A stretch of 27,824 nt of DNA, from contig JAYNFX010000021.1 of the NCBI GenBank assembly GCA_038106885.1, positions 1 through 27,824 on the forward strand. The letters are read 5' to 3'. Positions 1 to 8,251 of this stretch are shown one piece after another. The position numbers and the translations under genes are program-made. Numbering within the stretch: the first letter of the stretch is position 1; each line of letters starts with the position of its first letter. A model generated the notes under the pieces. The model made no database searches. It was given only the letters and a program-made list of their open reading frames with translations, and was not told the origin of the DNA. The DNA is from UBA3537 sp038106885. Lineage in GTDB: Bacteria > Bacteroidota > Bacteroidia > Flavobacteriales > Flavobacteriaceae.

Positions 1-172
1 TTATACCATCAAGCTCAACTTTGAAACTTATAATTAGTTCTTCACCAATTTTTATAGAAGTTGAATCAACACTTGTTTTAATTTGGGCATTTGCACAAAA
101 CCCTGAAATTATTAATGCTAATGCAGTTATAATATTCTTAAAACAAGCTATATGTTTATTAATTCTCAACAT
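1..172 (-). CDS. Secreted Bat-operon protein, N-terminal fragment (BatD-like)
   Basis: Only the first 57 codons lie in the window; the gene runs off the left edge. The ATG at 172 is 6 bases after the stop of the DUF58 gene, so the two are probably co-transcribed. Residues 1-30 form a signal peptide: a basic start (MLRINKHIACFK), a hydrophobic core, and a likely signal peptidase I site at ANA-Q, common in Bacteroidetes. The mature start (SVDSTSIKIGEELIISFKVE) resembles the first strands of an Ig-like domain as at the N terminus of BatD proteins. In Flavobacteria the gene after MoxR and DUF58 is usually an exported BatD-like protein or an unnamed protein followed by von Willebrand factor A proteins. 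Assignment to BatD rests on position and this short match, so it is tentative. Confidence 0.6.
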   Translation of the reverse strand, partial: MLRINKHIACFKNIITALALIISGFCANAQIKTSVDSTSIKIGEELIISFKVELDGI

Positions 173-178
173 CTAAGT

Positions 179-1045
179 TTAACCTCTTTGCTTAAAATAA
201 CTTAATAATTTCTTTACATAGCTTTGATCCAATCTACAAGACAAGTGCCCGGCACCTGATTTTTTAAAACTAGTTTCAAAGTAACTCTGCTGAGCAAGAA
301 AGTAATTTGTGTAATTTTTTCTTGTCCTTTCAAGGCTGGTATTAACAATCATAGATTTTCCGCTTTCTTGATCTATCATTTGAACCAATCCTAGGTTAGG
401 TATTGTCATTTCATTTTTATCATAAATGCGGATTCCTGTAACATCATGCTTTTTTGAAGCTATTTTCAATGTGTAATCATAATTGTCATCTATAAAATCT
501 GAGAGAACAAATACTATAGCTCTTTTTTTTATTACACTTGAGAGAAAACGTAGCCCTTCAGAAATATTAGTTTTTTTGCTCGTTGCTTTGAACTCAATAA
601 GTTCCCTTATTATTCTAAGTACATGTGAGCGTCCTTTTTTGGGAGGAATGTAAAGTTCAATTTGGTCCGTAAATAAAATCAATCCAATCTTGTCATTGTT
701 TTTTGTGGCAGAAAAGGCAAGAGTTGCAGCAATTTCAGTAACAAATTCATTTTTTAATTGCTTATCGGTTCCAAATTTTTTTGACCCAGAGACATCTACC
801 ATTAACATCATGGTGAGTTCTCTTTCTTCTTCAAAAACTTTTATGTGCGGGTCATTGTATCTTGCCGTTACATTCCAATCTATATTTCTTACATCATCAC
901 CGTATTGGTATTGTCTTACCTCAGAAAATGTCATTCCACGCCCTTTGAATGTTGAATGGTACTCGCCTCCAAAGATGTGATCTGACAACCGTCTAGTCTT
1001 TATTTCAATTTTGCGTACTTTTTTTAGTAACTCTTTTGTATCCAT
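179..1045 (-). CDS. DUF58 domain-containing protein (vWA-like, MoxR partner)
   Basis: A 288-residue protein of the DUF58 family, the usual partner of MoxR ATPases. The family signature is present at residues 35-62 (GRGMTFSEVRQYQYGDD, then RNIDWNVTAR). After it comes a von Willebrand A-like domain with an apparent metal-ion-dependent adhesion site, DVSGS (D84, S86, S88). There is no signal peptide or clear membrane segment, so it is probably cytoplasmic. It lies 49 bases after moxR and 6 bases before the exported protein, within a Bat-type operon. Such operons are linked to cell-envelope integrity and stress tolerance in several bacteria, but the molecular role of DUF58 is not settled. Family assignment is firm; function is inference. 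Confidence 0.93.
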   Translation of the reverse strand: MDTKELLKKVRKIEIKTRRLSDHIFGGEYHSTFKGRGMTFSEVRQYQYGDDVRNIDWNVTARYNDPHIKVFEEERELTMMLMVDVSGSKKFGTDKQLKNEFVTEIAATLAFSATKNNDKIGLILFTDQIELYIPPKKGRSHVLRIIRELIEFKATSKKTNISEGLRFLSSVIKKRAIVFVLSDFIDDNYDYTLKIASKKHDVTGIRIYDKNEMTIPNLGLVQMIDQESGKSMIVNTSLERTRKNYTNYFLAQQSYFETSFKKSGAGHLSCRLDQSYVKKLLSYFKQRG

Positions 1046-1094
1046 AATGTATGATTACGGTTCCTATATTTTAAAATATAATAGAGCAAACCTT

Positions 1095-2099
1095 TTAAGG
1101 CACTTCAATTACGTTTACAATCTTATTAATGATCTCTTCTGAAGTTATGTTTTCTGCCTCTGCTTCATAAGTTAGACCAACCCGGTGGCGCAATACATCT
1201 AGGACTACTGCGCGAACGTCTTCTGGAATAACATAGCCCCTGTGCTTGATAAAAGCATAACACTTTGCAGCTTTAGCCAAATTAATACTACCTCTAGGAG
1301 AAGCTCCAAAAGAAATTAGAGGCTTAAGGTCATCCAAATTATATCGCTCAGGATATCTTGTCGCAAATATGATGTCAAGGATATATTTTTCAATTTTCTC
1401 ATCCATGTAGACTTCTCTAACAGATTTTTGAGCTTTTAAAATCTCTTTTATACTAACGACTGGTTTGATTTTTTCAAAAGCTCCTTTCAGGTTTGAGCGA
1501 ACAATTTGTTGTTCATCTTCAAGCTTGGGGTAGTCAATAACTGTCTTTAACATAAATCGATCCACTTGCGCTTCGGGGAGAGGATATGTTCCTTCTTGTT
1601 CGACGGGGTTTTGTGTTGCCATTACTAAAAATGGTTTATCAAGACTGAACGTTTCATCTCCAATTGTAACTTGTTTTTCTTGCATTGCCTCAAGAAGCGC
1701 AGATTGAACTTTAGCTGGGGCTCGGTTAATTTCATCCGCTAGAACAAAGTTTGCAAAAATAGGACCCTTTTTTATAGTGAAATCATTAGCTTTCATATTA
1801 TATATTAAAGTCCCAATTACATCAGCAGGCAAAAGATCAGGCGTGAATTGAATTCTACTAAAGACGCCACTTACTGCTTGAGATAAAGTGTTTATAGCAA
1901 GAGTTTTTGCAAGCCCAGGAACCCCTTCTAATAATATATGACCTTGCCCTAATAAACCAATTAAAAGGCGTTCGATCATATGTTTTTGACCAACAATAAC
2001 TTTGTTTATTTCTAAGGATAAAAGCTCTACAAAGGCACTTTCTTTTTCAATTTTTTCATTAATTGCTTTGATATCTATAGATTGATTTTGTGCTTCCAT
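1095..2099 (-). CDS. MoxR family AAA+ ATPase
   Basis: A 334-residue AAA+ ATPase of the MoxR family, thought to act as a chaperone-like remodelling enzyme for vWA-domain partners. Walker A is GVPGLAKT (residues 59-66). Walker B ends in LADEINRA (D122, E123), followed by the typical APAKVQSALLEAMQE segment. Sensor and arginine-finger regions (ATQNPVEQEGTYPLPEAQ, DRF) and the C-terminal lid (SFGASPRGSINLAKAA) are intact. It is the first gene of the minus-strand operon with DUF58 and a BatD-like protein. A good Bacteroidetes promoter lies about 95 bases upstream. Length and motifs are normal for the family. Confidence 0.95.
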   Translation of the reverse strand: MEAQNQSIDIKAINEKIEKESAFVELLSLEINKVIVGQKHMIERLLIGLLGQGHILLEGVPGLAKTLAINTLSQAVSGVFSRIQFTPDLLPADVIGTLIYNMKANDFTIKKGPIFANFVLADEINRAPAKVQSALLEAMQEKQVTIGDETFSLDKPFLVMATQNPVEQEGTYPLPEAQVDRFMLKTVIDYPKLEDEQQIVRSNLKGAFEKIKPVVSIKEILKAQKSVREVYMDEKIEKYILDIIFATRYPERYNLDDLKPLISFGASPRGSINLAKAAKCYAFIKHRGYVIPEDVRAVVLDVLRHRVGLTYEAEAENITSEEIINKIVNVIEVP

Positions 2100-2192
2100 T
2101 TTTTGTTTTTAATTGATATTTATAGCCTTTAAAATTAGCTATGTGACAATACGGTTTTTAATTTAACAGATTGAATCCTGTAAAAATCATGC

Positions 2193-2223
2193 CAAAAATA
2201 ATATTTTGAAGAATTATTTTCAA
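2193..2223 (-). promoter_or_regulatory. Putative promoter of the moxR operon
   Basis: On the minus strand a -7 box TATTTTTG (2193-2200) matches the Bacteroidetes consensus TAnnTTTG exactly. A TTG (-33 element) at 2221-2223 lies 20 bases upstream, the expected spacing. Transcription would start near 2186, giving a leader of about 85 bases before the moxR ATG. This is a consensus match only; AT-rich DNA produces some by chance. Confidence 0.45.
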
Positions 2224-2261
2224 GCTTGCTTTTTAATTAATATAAATTTTAAAAAATATTT

Positions 2262-3806
2262 TTATAGATCAAATTTAATTCCCTGTGCTAGTGGTAAACT
2301 AGTAGTGTAATTTATAGTATTTGTTTGTCTCCTCATGTATATTTTCCAAGCGTCGCTTCCAGATTCTCTGCCTCCACCAGTATCTTTTTCTCCACCAAAT
2401 GCGCCCCCAATTTCAGCTCCAGAAGTACCAATATTAACATTTGCAATTCCACAATCACTACCGCTGTGCGACAAGAATAGTTCAGCCTCTCTCAAATTAT
2501 TTGTCATAATTGCAGACGATAGGCCCTGACTCACGCTATTCTGAATTTCAATTGCCCTATCTACACTACCTGAGTATTTAAGTAAATATAGCACAGGGGC
2601 GAAGGTTTCGTGCTGAACAATTTTATAATCGTTACTAGCTTCTGCTATAGCCGGTTTAACATAACAACCACTCTCGTAACCGGCTCCAGACAGAACTCCG
2701 CCTTCAACAATTATATTCCCCCCTTCTTCTTTTACCGAATCAATTGCTTTCTTGTAATTTTCTACCGCATCTTTATCAATTAATGGCCCAACGTGGTTAT
2801 TTTCGTCAAGCGGGTTACCTATTTTTAATTGGCTGTAAGCATCAATTAATGAAGACTTAACAGTTTCATATATTGACTCATGGATGATTAATCGCCTTGT
2901 TGAGGTGCACCTTTGCCCTGCTGTACCAACAGCTCCAAACACGGCTCCTATAACAGTCATTTTAATATTTGCATCTGGAGTAACTATAATAGCATTGTTT
3001 CCCCCTAACTCAAGCAATGATTTGCCTAGACGTTCACCGACGGTTTTTGCAACTATTTTACCCATTCTTGTAGAGCCAGTAGCTGAAACAAGAGGAATTA
3101 GGGTGTTTTTTGTCATTAGTTCTCCAATTTTATAGTCTCCATTTATCAGACAGGATATACCTTCTGGCAGTTTGTTTTTTGCAAAAACATCGGCAGCAAT
3201 TTTTTGACACGCAATTCCACAAAGAGGAGTTTTTTCAGAAGGCTTCCAAATACAAACATCCCCACAGATCCACGCAAGAGCAGTGTTCCATGCCCATACC
3301 GCAACAGGAAAGTTGAATGCAGAAATTATTCCAACTATCCCTAAGGGGTGGTATTGTTCATACATTCTGTGGCCAGGCCTCTCGGAATGCATTGTTAGTC
3401 CGTGTAATTGTCTTGACAACCCAACGGCAAAGTCGCATATGTCAATCATTTCTTGAACCTCTCCTAAGCCTTCTTGCAGGCTTTTACCCATTTCATAAGA
3501 AACTAGTTTGCCAAGAGGATTTTTAAGTTCCCTCAAACGATCACCAAATTGCCTAACAATTTCACCTCTTTGAGGAGCTGGCATTAATCGCCAAGTTTTA
3601 AATGCTGATGACGCAGTGTTTATTACTTGTTCAAACTCTTCTTTTGTTGTAACTGAAACAGAGCCAATCTTTTTTCCATCTACAGGTGAGAAAGAATTTA
3701 TTATTTCATTTGAATTAGTCCATTTTGAGCCAGTTGAAGTTCCATAATTTTGCTGCTTAATGTCCAATGCATCTAGAATGCTATTAAGATTTATTTTTTT
3801 TGTCAT
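2262..3806 (-). CDS. amaB: Aldehyde dehydrogenase, ALDH7 type (L-piperidine-6-carboxylate dehydrogenase-like)
   Basis: A 514-residue NAD(P)-dependent aldehyde dehydrogenase. It most resembles the ALDH7/antiquitin group, which oxidises alpha-aminoadipic semialdehyde (in equilibrium with piperideine-6-carboxylate) in lysine breakdown. The catalytic set is complete: nucleophile C300 in GQRCTSTRR, general base E266 in LLELGGNN, and oxyanion-hole N165 in ISAFNFPVAVWAWN. The ELGGNN form, rather than ELGGKS, is typical of ALDH7. The enzyme should be cytosolic. It starts 54 bases after the CYTH gene on the same strand, and no other lysine-catabolism gene is visible nearby. Substrate is inferred from subfamily features, so the exact aldehyde remains uncertain; the superfamily call is secure. 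Confidence 0.88.
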   Translation of the reverse strand: MTKKINLNSILDALDIKQQNYGTSTGSKWTNSNEIINSFSPVDGKKIGSVSVTTKEEFEQVINTASSAFKTWRLMPAPQRGEIVRQFGDRLRELKNPLGKLVSYEMGKSLQEGLGEVQEMIDICDFAVGLSRQLHGLTMHSERPGHRMYEQYHPLGIVGIISAFNFPVAVWAWNTALAWICGDVCIWKPSEKTPLCGIACQKIAADVFAKNKLPEGISCLINGDYKIGELMTKNTLIPLVSATGSTRMGKIVAKTVGERLGKSLLELGGNNAIIVTPDANIKMTVIGAVFGAVGTAGQRCTSTRRLIIHESIYETVKSSLIDAYSQLKIGNPLDENNHVGPLIDKDAVENYKKAIDSVKEEGGNIIVEGGVLSGAGYESGCYVKPAIAEASNDYKIVQHETFAPVLYLLKYSGSVDRAIEIQNSVSQGLSSAIMTNNLREAELFLSHSGSDCGIANVNIGTSGAEIGGAFGGEKDTGGGRESGSDAWKIYMRRQTNTINYTTSLPLAQGIKFDL

Positions 3807-3860
3807 TATTTGTTGTGATTTGATTAGGTAATGGCTTAAAGTTAAACTAATTTTTTATCC

Positions 3861-4328
3861 TTACCATTTTGAATATGGTATTTGTGTTAATTGAGAATTA
3901 TAATATTTTTTTACACCAGTAACCTCTTTTCCAAGCCATGGTGGTTTTTCAAAGTATTGATTTTTATTTTTGAGTTCAATTTCGGCAATTATTAATCCAG
4001 TATTATTAGAATGAAATTCATCAACTTCAAATGTGCTGCCCTTATATTCTACCAAACTTCTTGTTTTTTCAATTATATTTGATTCGCAAAGCAATATAAG
4101 CTTGTTAGCATCTGCTTTAGAGACTTCTTTTTCCCATTCAAAACGGCTTAACCCGTCTTTCGATGTGCTACCTTTGACTGTTATATACCCTTTTTCATCA
4201 ATAATCCTAATTCTTACTGATCGCTTTGGTTCAACACAAAGGTATCCTTGCTTTATATTATGCTTTGATAAGATGTTTTTTTTATAATTTTCTGATACTA
4301 CCAAAAATTTACGTTCTATTTCAATCAT
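3861..4328 (-). CDS. CYTH domain protein (triphosphate tunnel metalloenzyme)
   Basis: A 155-residue single-domain CYTH protein. The defining ExExK motif opens the protein (E3, E5, K7 in MIEIERKFLV). Alternating charged residues expected to line a triphosphate-binding tunnel follow: RSVRIRI, YITVKG, SRFEWEKEV and a C-terminal IIAEIEL. Short stand-alone proteins of this type, such as the Clostridium thermocellum and Nitrosomonas enzymes, hydrolyse inorganic tripolyphosphate; others are class IV adenylate cyclases or thiamine triphosphatases. The small size and lack of a CHAD domain favour a phosphatase, by inference. It is divergent from dinB with only 40 bases between the start codons, so their promoters must overlap. 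Confidence 0.9.
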   Translation of the reverse strand: MIEIERKFLVVSENYKKNILSKHNIKQGYLCVEPKRSVRIRIIDEKGYITVKGSTSKDGLSRFEWEKEVSKADANKLILLCESNIIEKTRSLVEYKGSTFEVDEFHSNNTGLIIAEIELKNKNQYFEKPPWLGKEVTGVKKYYNSQLTQIPYSKW

Positions 4329-4368
4329 TGATGGGCATGAGGTTATTAATAAACCTTAAATTTACAGC

Positions 4369-5472
4369 ATGTTATCCGAATTACCAATTCGAAAGATTAT
4401 TCATATTGACATGGATGCTTTTTATGCATCAGTTGAGCAAATGGATAATCCCAAGTTAAGAAATCTGCCTTTAGCTGTGGGAGGCTCTGGAAAGCGAGGT
4501 GTTGTTAGCGCAGCAAGTTATGAGGCAAGAAAATTTGGTGTTCGCAGCGCCATTTCAGGAGTATTAGCTAAAAAGCTATGTCCTGGTTTGATTTTTGTTT
4601 CTCCACGATTTGACCGCTATAAAGAGATATCGTCTAAAGTTCATTCCATTTTTTTAGAATACTCTGATTTGGTAGAACCACTATCTTTGGATGAGGCTTA
4701 TATCGACGTTACAGAAAATAAAAAAGGGATTGAAAGCGCAACTCTAATTGCAAAAGAAATAAGAAATAAAATTGAGACAAAAATTGGTTTAACTGCTTCT
4801 GCAGGAATCTCAATTAACAAGTTTGTTGCTAAAGTTGCTAGCGATTATAATAAACCCAATGGACAAAAAACAGTACCACCTGAAGAAGTAATTTCTTTTG
4901 TAGAATCTTTGGACATTAGGAAATTTCATGGGATAGGCAAAGCAACGGCAAAAAAAATGTATGATTTAGGTATTTTTACAGGCCATGATCTTAGAAACAA
5001 ACCCCTTTCTTTTTTAGAAAAATATTTTGGCAAGTCTGGCTTACATTTTCATCAAATAGTAAGAGGTATACATACAAGTCCAGTAAAACCAAATAGAATT
5101 AGAAAGTCACTTGCTGCTGAGCAAACTTTTTCGAAGAACTTATCAAGCGAAATTTTTTTAATAAAGAAGTTAGACAAAATAAGCGAAGAGGTTTCAAATA
5201 GGCTCAAAAAAGCTGGTATAGCAGGAAAAACCATTACCTTAAAAATTAAATACAGCGACTTTAATATAAATACACGATCTAAAACATTGAATTATTTTAT
5301 TTCAACAAAGGATGTAATTTTAGAACACTCTAAAGAGCTTTTGTTTCAAAAAAAGCTTGAGAATTCTGTCAGGCTGATTGGGATTTCGGTATCCAACTTG
5401 AACACTCTTGCAAATGAAAAGAAGTTAAGCACAAATCAGAATATTTCTTTTCAACTAAAGTTCGAATTTTAG
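4369..5472 (+). CDS. dinB: DNA polymerase IV (Y-family translesion polymerase)
   Basis: A 367-residue Y-family DNA polymerase that bypasses damaged bases without proofreading. Palm-domain metal ligands are present: D14 in HIDMDAFYASVE, and D108/E109 in LSLDEAYIDVT. The steric gate that excludes ribonucleotides corresponds to Y19. A helix-hairpin-helix thumb (HGIGKATAKKMYDLGI) and a C-terminal little-finger domain follow. The protein ends FQLKFEF with no obvious QL-LF-type beta-clamp motif, though the last residues could be a degenerate one. The stop is only 4 bases from the convergent pyk stop. I see no recognisable LexA-type operator in the 40-base upstream gap. Family identity is certain. 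Confidence 0.96.
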   Translation: MLSELPIRKIIHIDMDAFYASVEQMDNPKLRNLPLAVGGSGKRGVVSAASYEARKFGVRSAISGVLAKKLCPGLIFVSPRFDRYKEISSKVHSIFLEYSDLVEPLSLDEAYIDVTENKKGIESATLIAKEIRNKIETKIGLTASAGISINKFVAKVASDYNKPNGQKTVPPEEVISFVESLDIRKFHGIGKATAKKMYDLGIFTGHDLRNKPLSFLEKYFGKSGLHFHQIVRGIHTSPVKPNRIRKSLAAEQTFSKNLSSEIFLIKKLDKISEEVSNRLKKAGIAGKTITLKIKYSDFNINTRSKTLNYFISTKDVILEHSKELLFQKKLENSVRLIGISVSNLNTLANEKKLSTNQNISFQLKFEF

Positions 5473-5476
5473 CTTT

Positions 5477-6913
5477 TTAGCCTTTTACTTGATTAACCCT
5501 AAGAGTGTTTACCATCCCTTTTTCATGTATTGGCATAGCAGCTAAGCTAATAACCATATCGCCAGGCTCTAAATAGCCTTTCTCAAGGGCCATTTTGTTT
5601 ACATCTTCTAGTGTTTCATCTGTTGAAACATACTTGTCATAATAAAATGCGCGAACCCCCCATAGTAAGTTTAATCTTGGTATAATTCTTTTATTTGAAG
5701 AATATACAAGTATGTGTGCTTTTGGTCTCCATGCTGAAATTTGAAAAGCAGTGTATCCACTATTAGTTAGTGTTGAAATTCCTCTAGCATTGATTTGATT
5801 TGCCATGTGGGCTGCATGATAACATATAGACTTAGTTATATACCGCTTAGTTTTAATATGGGGATGCTTTTGAGGGACATCAATTAGTTCAGAATTTTCA
5901 ACGGATTTTATTATATCTGACATTTTTCGTATTACTTCTACCGGGTACTTTCCTACAGAAGTTTCACCTGATAACATAACCGCATCTGCCCCATCCATTA
6001 CAGAATTTGCAACATCATTAACTTCTGCTCTAGTAGGTGTTAAACTTTCAATCATCGATTCCATCATTTGTGTAGCAATAATTACAGGAATTCTAGCTTG
6101 CTTGGCACGACGAACCAATTGTTTTTGAATTAATGGAACCTCTTGAGCGGGTATTTCTACGCCTAAATCTCCTCTTGCAACCATAAGGCCATCACACGCT
6201 GTTATAATTGAGTCTATATTTTTTACAGCTTCGGGTTTTTCAATTTTAGCGATTATTGGAATTTTATAGCTGCTATTTTTAGCAATTATTTCCTCCAATT
6301 CGTTCAAGTCTTTTGCATTACGAACAAACGATAAAGCAATCCAGTCAACTTCTTGTGAAATTGCAAATAGTGCGTCTTCTTTATCTTTTTCAGTTAATGC
6401 TGGTTGAGAGATATTGGTATTTGGAAGATTGACCCCTTTTTTGGATTTTAAAGCACCTCCCTGAATCACCTTAGCCTTAACTTGGTTGATTTTGTTTGTT
6501 GCGACAACTTCAAAGATTAACTTACCATCGTCAAGCAATATCTTTTCGCCTGCTTTTGTATCTTTAGGAAAGCGATCATACGTCATATAAATACGCTCTT
6601 TAGTCCCCTCAAATCTTTTTCCGGTTTCGAATGTTATTTCATCGCCAGGAGCAACTATAATATTATCCTTCATCACTCCTACCCTTAACTTAGGGCCTTG
6701 AAGATCAGCTAAAATAGCAGCATTATAGCCGTGTTCTTTATTGATTTCGCGTATATATTTTATATTGTTCTCAACAACTTTGTAATCAGCATGTGAAAAG
6801 TTAATTCTAAATACATTAACACCAGTAGCTATAAGCTCTAATAACATTTTTTTTGTGCTAATAGCTGGACCTAAAGTGGCAACAATTTTTGTTTTTTTTC
6901 TTTTGTATGACAT
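5477..6913 (-). CDS. pyk: Pyruvate kinase
   Basis: A 478-residue pyruvate kinase, converting phosphoenolpyruvate and ADP to pyruvate and ATP in the last step of glycolysis. The N-terminal substrate and potassium site is intact (R36, N38, S40 in VFRINFSHAD). So are the active-site lysine and metal-binding glutamate (K223, E225 in IAKIEKPEAV) and the MVARGDLGVEIP segment. The MDGADAVMLSGETSVGKYP signature is also present, followed by a normal C-terminal allosteric domain. Its ATG overlaps the stop of the preceding gene by one base (TAATG), so translation is probably coupled. The order rnc - IPExxxVDY protein - pyk is typical of Flavobacteria. Confidence 0.97.
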   Translation of the reverse strand: MSYKRKKTKIVATLGPAISTKKMLLELIATGVNVFRINFSHADYKVVENNIKYIREINKEHGYNAAILADLQGPKLRVGVMKDNIIVAPGDEITFETGKRFEGTKERIYMTYDRFPKDTKAGEKILLDDGKLIFEVVATNKINQVKAKVIQGGALKSKKGVNLPNTNISQPALTEKDKEDALFAISQEVDWIALSFVRNAKDLNELEEIIAKNSSYKIPIIAKIEKPEAVKNIDSIITACDGLMVARGDLGVEIPAQEVPLIQKQLVRRAKQARIPVIIATQMMESMIESLTPTRAEVNDVANSVMDGADAVMLSGETSVGKYPVEVIRKMSDIIKSVENSELIDVPQKHPHIKTKRYITKSICYHAAHMANQINARGISTLTNSGYTAFQISAWRPKAHILVYSSNKRIIPRLNLLWGVRAFYYDKYVSTDETLEDVNKMALEKGYLEPGDMVISLAAMPIHEKGMVNTLRVNQVKG

Positions 6914-7389
6914 TAATCTAATATTAAGTATTCTTTTGATTTTATATTGTCTAAATCAACACTATACACCATGCTTATGTCTGGTATTTTATTTATAGTC
7001 GAAATAATTTTTTGGCTAGGGCTAATTTGTCCATCAATTTTAAGAAAATAGTCAACAGAGGGGTGGTCTTCTAAAAGATTAACAGTCTTTGTTGTTACTT
7101 CTGCGCTATTTGCAAATAGGCCTTCCCCTTGATTCTTTTGCTCAACTTTACAGCTGTTCTTTATTAAATTCCAATTGGTATCAAAAACTATATTATTCCA
7201 CTCGAAAACTGGGAAATGATTCTCTGAGCCTGCGCCTGTGTCAAGATCAAAATCTTTACGATTTAACTTAGAGCCTAGATTTAAGTTAATAGCATGGGCT
7301 AACCTATAGTCTTCTAGCTCTGTTAGAATAGCATAAAGACAATAATCAATATTTTCTAAGTCATCTAAAATAAGCTTGTGAGTAGCCAT
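6913..7389 (-). CDS. IPExxxVDY family protein (unknown function)
   Basis: A 158-residue protein of a Bacteroidetes family named for a conserved IPExxxVDY motif and known mainly by its place between rnc and pyk. Family features seen are the start ATHKLILDDLE, the segment EDYRLAHAINLNLG, a WNLIKNSCKVE block, VDYFLKID, and the C-terminal SVDLDNIKSKEYLI. Here the name-giving motif reads LEDHPSVDY, so the IPE half is degenerate while VDY is kept. There is no signal peptide or membrane span. The gene starts 123 bases after the rnc stop and overlaps pyk by one base. Function is unknown; proximity to pyk is suggestive only. Confidence 0.85.
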   Translation of the reverse strand: MATHKLILDDLENIDYCLYAILTELEDYRLAHAINLNLGSKLNRKDFDLDTGAGSENHFPVFEWNNIVFDTNWNLIKNSCKVEQKNQGEGLFANSAEVTTKTVNLLEDHPSVDYFLKIDGQISPSQKIISTINKIPDISMVYSVDLDNIKSKEYLILD

Positions 7390-7512
7390 TCTTCTTAAAA
7401 ATAATTATGTAAATATAGAGATAATACTACAATGTTGACCAACTTCTGTCTGACGTGTTGATCTAATTATCTACGAAAACGATTTAGTGCTATTTAGAAG
7501 TTATACGCTTTT

Positions 7513-8247
7513 CTATGACTTAATTTTATTTTGTAGCGCAAAATAAGCTCTTTGGGCCGCTTTTTCTTCTGCTTTTTTTCTTGACGTAGACCTTGCTCTA
7601 GCTATAATTTTATTATCAATTTTTAAGCATGCTGCGAAATGTTTATGTTTTTCAGCAGTTTGATCTTCAGCACAATCAAAATTTAATTTTAGTTTTTTCT
7701 TTTGACACCATTCAATAATTAAACTCTTGTAGCTTGTTATTTTGCCTTCAAGTTTAGAAATATTCACGTGAGGATTTATTATTCTTTTGTGAATGAAGGC
7801 TTCACATGTTTTAAAGCCCTGGTCTAGAAACACGGCCCCAACAATTGCTTCCAAAAGATTTCCATGGGTGTTTTCGCCAAATCTTGAAAGTTCAAGATTA
7901 GACTTCATAAGTTCTATTAACTTCAATTCAGAACCTATTTTGTTTAAATGCTCACGGCTTACAATTTTTGACCGCATTTTTGTTAAATACCCCTCGTTTG
8001 CTTGAGGCACTGCATTAAAAAGATATTTAGCAATTACTCCTCCTAAAATAGCATCACCTACATATTCAAGGCGTTCATAATTAAATGGGTTGCCGTTCTT
8101 GTCTTTTTTATTTGTTGACCCGTGAGTTAAAGCTTTTTCATAAAGGTCAATTGAACTTGGTTTAAAACCTAATAATTTTTCAAGCTTTAAGTGTAGGGGG
8201 TTTTTATTGTTGAATTTGAATATGTTCTGGATTATATTCAAAAGCAA
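7513..8247 (-). CDS. rnc: Ribonuclease III
   Basis: A 244-residue RNase III, which cleaves double-stranded RNA in rRNA maturation and mRNA turnover. The signature ERLEYVGDAILG (residues 58-69) carries catalytic E61 and D65, and the second acidic cluster includes E133 in NLLEAIVGAVF. A C-terminal double-stranded RNA-binding domain spans roughly residues 172-240 (TSYKSLIIEWCQKK; STSRKKAEEKAAQRAYF). Its start is 4 bases after the fabF stop, so it belongs to the acpP-fabF-rnc operon found across Bacteroidetes. No irregularities are seen. Confidence 0.97.
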   Translation of the reverse strand: MLLNIIQNIFKFNNKNPLHLKLEKLLGFKPSSIDLYEKALTHGSTNKKDKNGNPFNYERLEYVGDAILGGVIAKYLFNAVPQANEGYLTKMRSKIVSREHLNKIGSELKLIELMKSNLELSRFGENTHGNLLEAIVGAVFLDQGFKTCEAFIHKRIINPHVNISKLEGKITSYKSLIIEWCQKKKLKLNFDCAEDQTAEKHKHFAACLKIDNKIIARARSTSRKKAEEKAAQRAYFALQNKIKS

Positions 8248-8251
8248 TTAA

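Noticed and set aside
179..2099. MoxR-DUF58 pair as a possible conflict or defence module
   Set aside because: The order and an exported BatD-like protein next door fit the ordinary Bat operon of Bacteroidetes; no effector or toxin domain is present.
3861..4328. CYTH protein as a nucleotide-signal generator of an anti-phage system
   Set aside because: It is a short stand-alone triphosphatase-like protein; the neighbours are an aldehyde dehydrogenase and dinB, with no signal-gated effector.
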